Part shown: positions 5,792 through 5,937 of the stretch, one piece after another
How the letters are laid out: every line of letters starts with the position of its first letter
Numbering within the stretch: position 1 is the stretch's first letter
DNA from: an uncultured Bacilli bacterium
GTDB taxonomy: Bacteria > Bacillota_I > Bacilli_A > RFN20 > CAG-449
Direction of reading: 5' to 3'
DNA: 5,937 bases
NCBI GenBank assembly: GCA_947593895.1
Contig: CANQDY010000074.1
Span: forward strand, 1 to 5,937
The notes under the pieces: generated by a model
The model's input: the letters and a program-made list of their open reading frames with translations, nothing else
Databases searched by the model: none
Told to the model about the DNA's origin: nothing
Position numbers and translations under genes: made by a program

Positions 5792-5937
5792 TTACTTATT
5801 TAGCAGGTAAACAAGAGTATCTTCAGCCCATGAATAATTGTTCATGTATTCACCTGTAAATTGATTCAATGCATTTTCATCTCCTGCTAAAAAGTCAAAA
5901 AAATCACAATCAACTTTATTAGTATCTAAATATACCC
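5792..5937 (-). CDS. SAPR-family response regulator, C-terminal end (partial)
   Basis: Only the last 47 codons and the TAA (5794-5792) are present; the gene continues past the right edge. The tail reads VDCDFFDFLAGDENALNQF, then GEYMNNYSWAE and TLVYLLNK. The 'DCD..xFL.GD..A...F.GEYM..YSWAE' pattern is the one I recall at the end of Firmicute two-component regulators made of a receiver, an OmpR-like winged helix and a bacterial transcriptional activator (BTAD) domain, the SAPR group. None of the receiver or DNA-binding domain is visible, so phosphorylation and DNA contacts cannot be checked here. It directly precedes the kinase gene and is very probably its partner. I infer it may activate the promoter at 3382-3436, whose 11-base repeats match the site type of this family. 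Confidence 0.75.
   Translation of the reverse strand, partial: VYLDTNKVDCDFFDFLAGDENALNQFTGEYMNNYSWAEDTLVYLLNK

Overview
The window is AT-rich, and all four long coding regions plus one gene cut by the right edge lie on the minus strand, so transcription runs from high to low coordinates. The content points to a low-GC Firmicute, of clostridial or erysipelotrichial type. The evidence is a YesM/LytS-like histidine kinase, a SAPR-type response-regulator tail, Shine-Dalgarno sites, and exported proteins with SipW-type signal peptides and a 'WLEG(x)DxxC' C-terminus. TGA is used as a stop codon twice, so a Mycoplasma-type code is unlikely. The species cannot be named from this sequence.

Region 1 (3809-5937, read right to left) is a two-component operon. 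It holds the C-terminal 47 codons of a response regulator that resembles the SAPR family (receiver + winged helix + BTAD). Eight bases later comes a 630-residue sensor kinase with an extracytoplasmic sensor domain, seven membrane helices and a LytS/YesM-type kinase core. An intrinsic terminator follows the kinase.

Region 2 (3323-3890) is a 568-base intergenic region. Besides that terminator it holds a short coding-like stretch resembling one BspA-type leucine-rich repeat (possible gene relic), an 18-base perfect dyad, and a second minus-strand terminator with no intact gene feeding it. Next to the following operon are four GTTGC-containing heptamers repeated exactly every 11 bases. They end 9 bases before an extended -10 element. 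This looks like a promoter switched on by a tandem-binding winged-helix activator.

Region 3 (65-3322) is a three-gene operon. First is an HD-GYP domain fused to a degenerate EAL domain (cyclic-di-GMP signalling). Second is a membrane-anchored surface protein, coupled to the first gene by an ATGA overlap. Third is a secreted protein with a SipW-type signal peptide. The last two share a C-terminal motif and may be partners on the cell surface.

My working model, which is inference, is as follows. The sensor kinase and SAPR regulator detect an extracellular signal. The regulator binds the 11-base repeats and turns on an operon that joins cyclic-di-GMP turnover or sensing to production of a SipW-class surface protein and its membrane-bound relative. 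The first 68 bases have a visibly higher GC content and may be the end of a convergent plus-strand gene.
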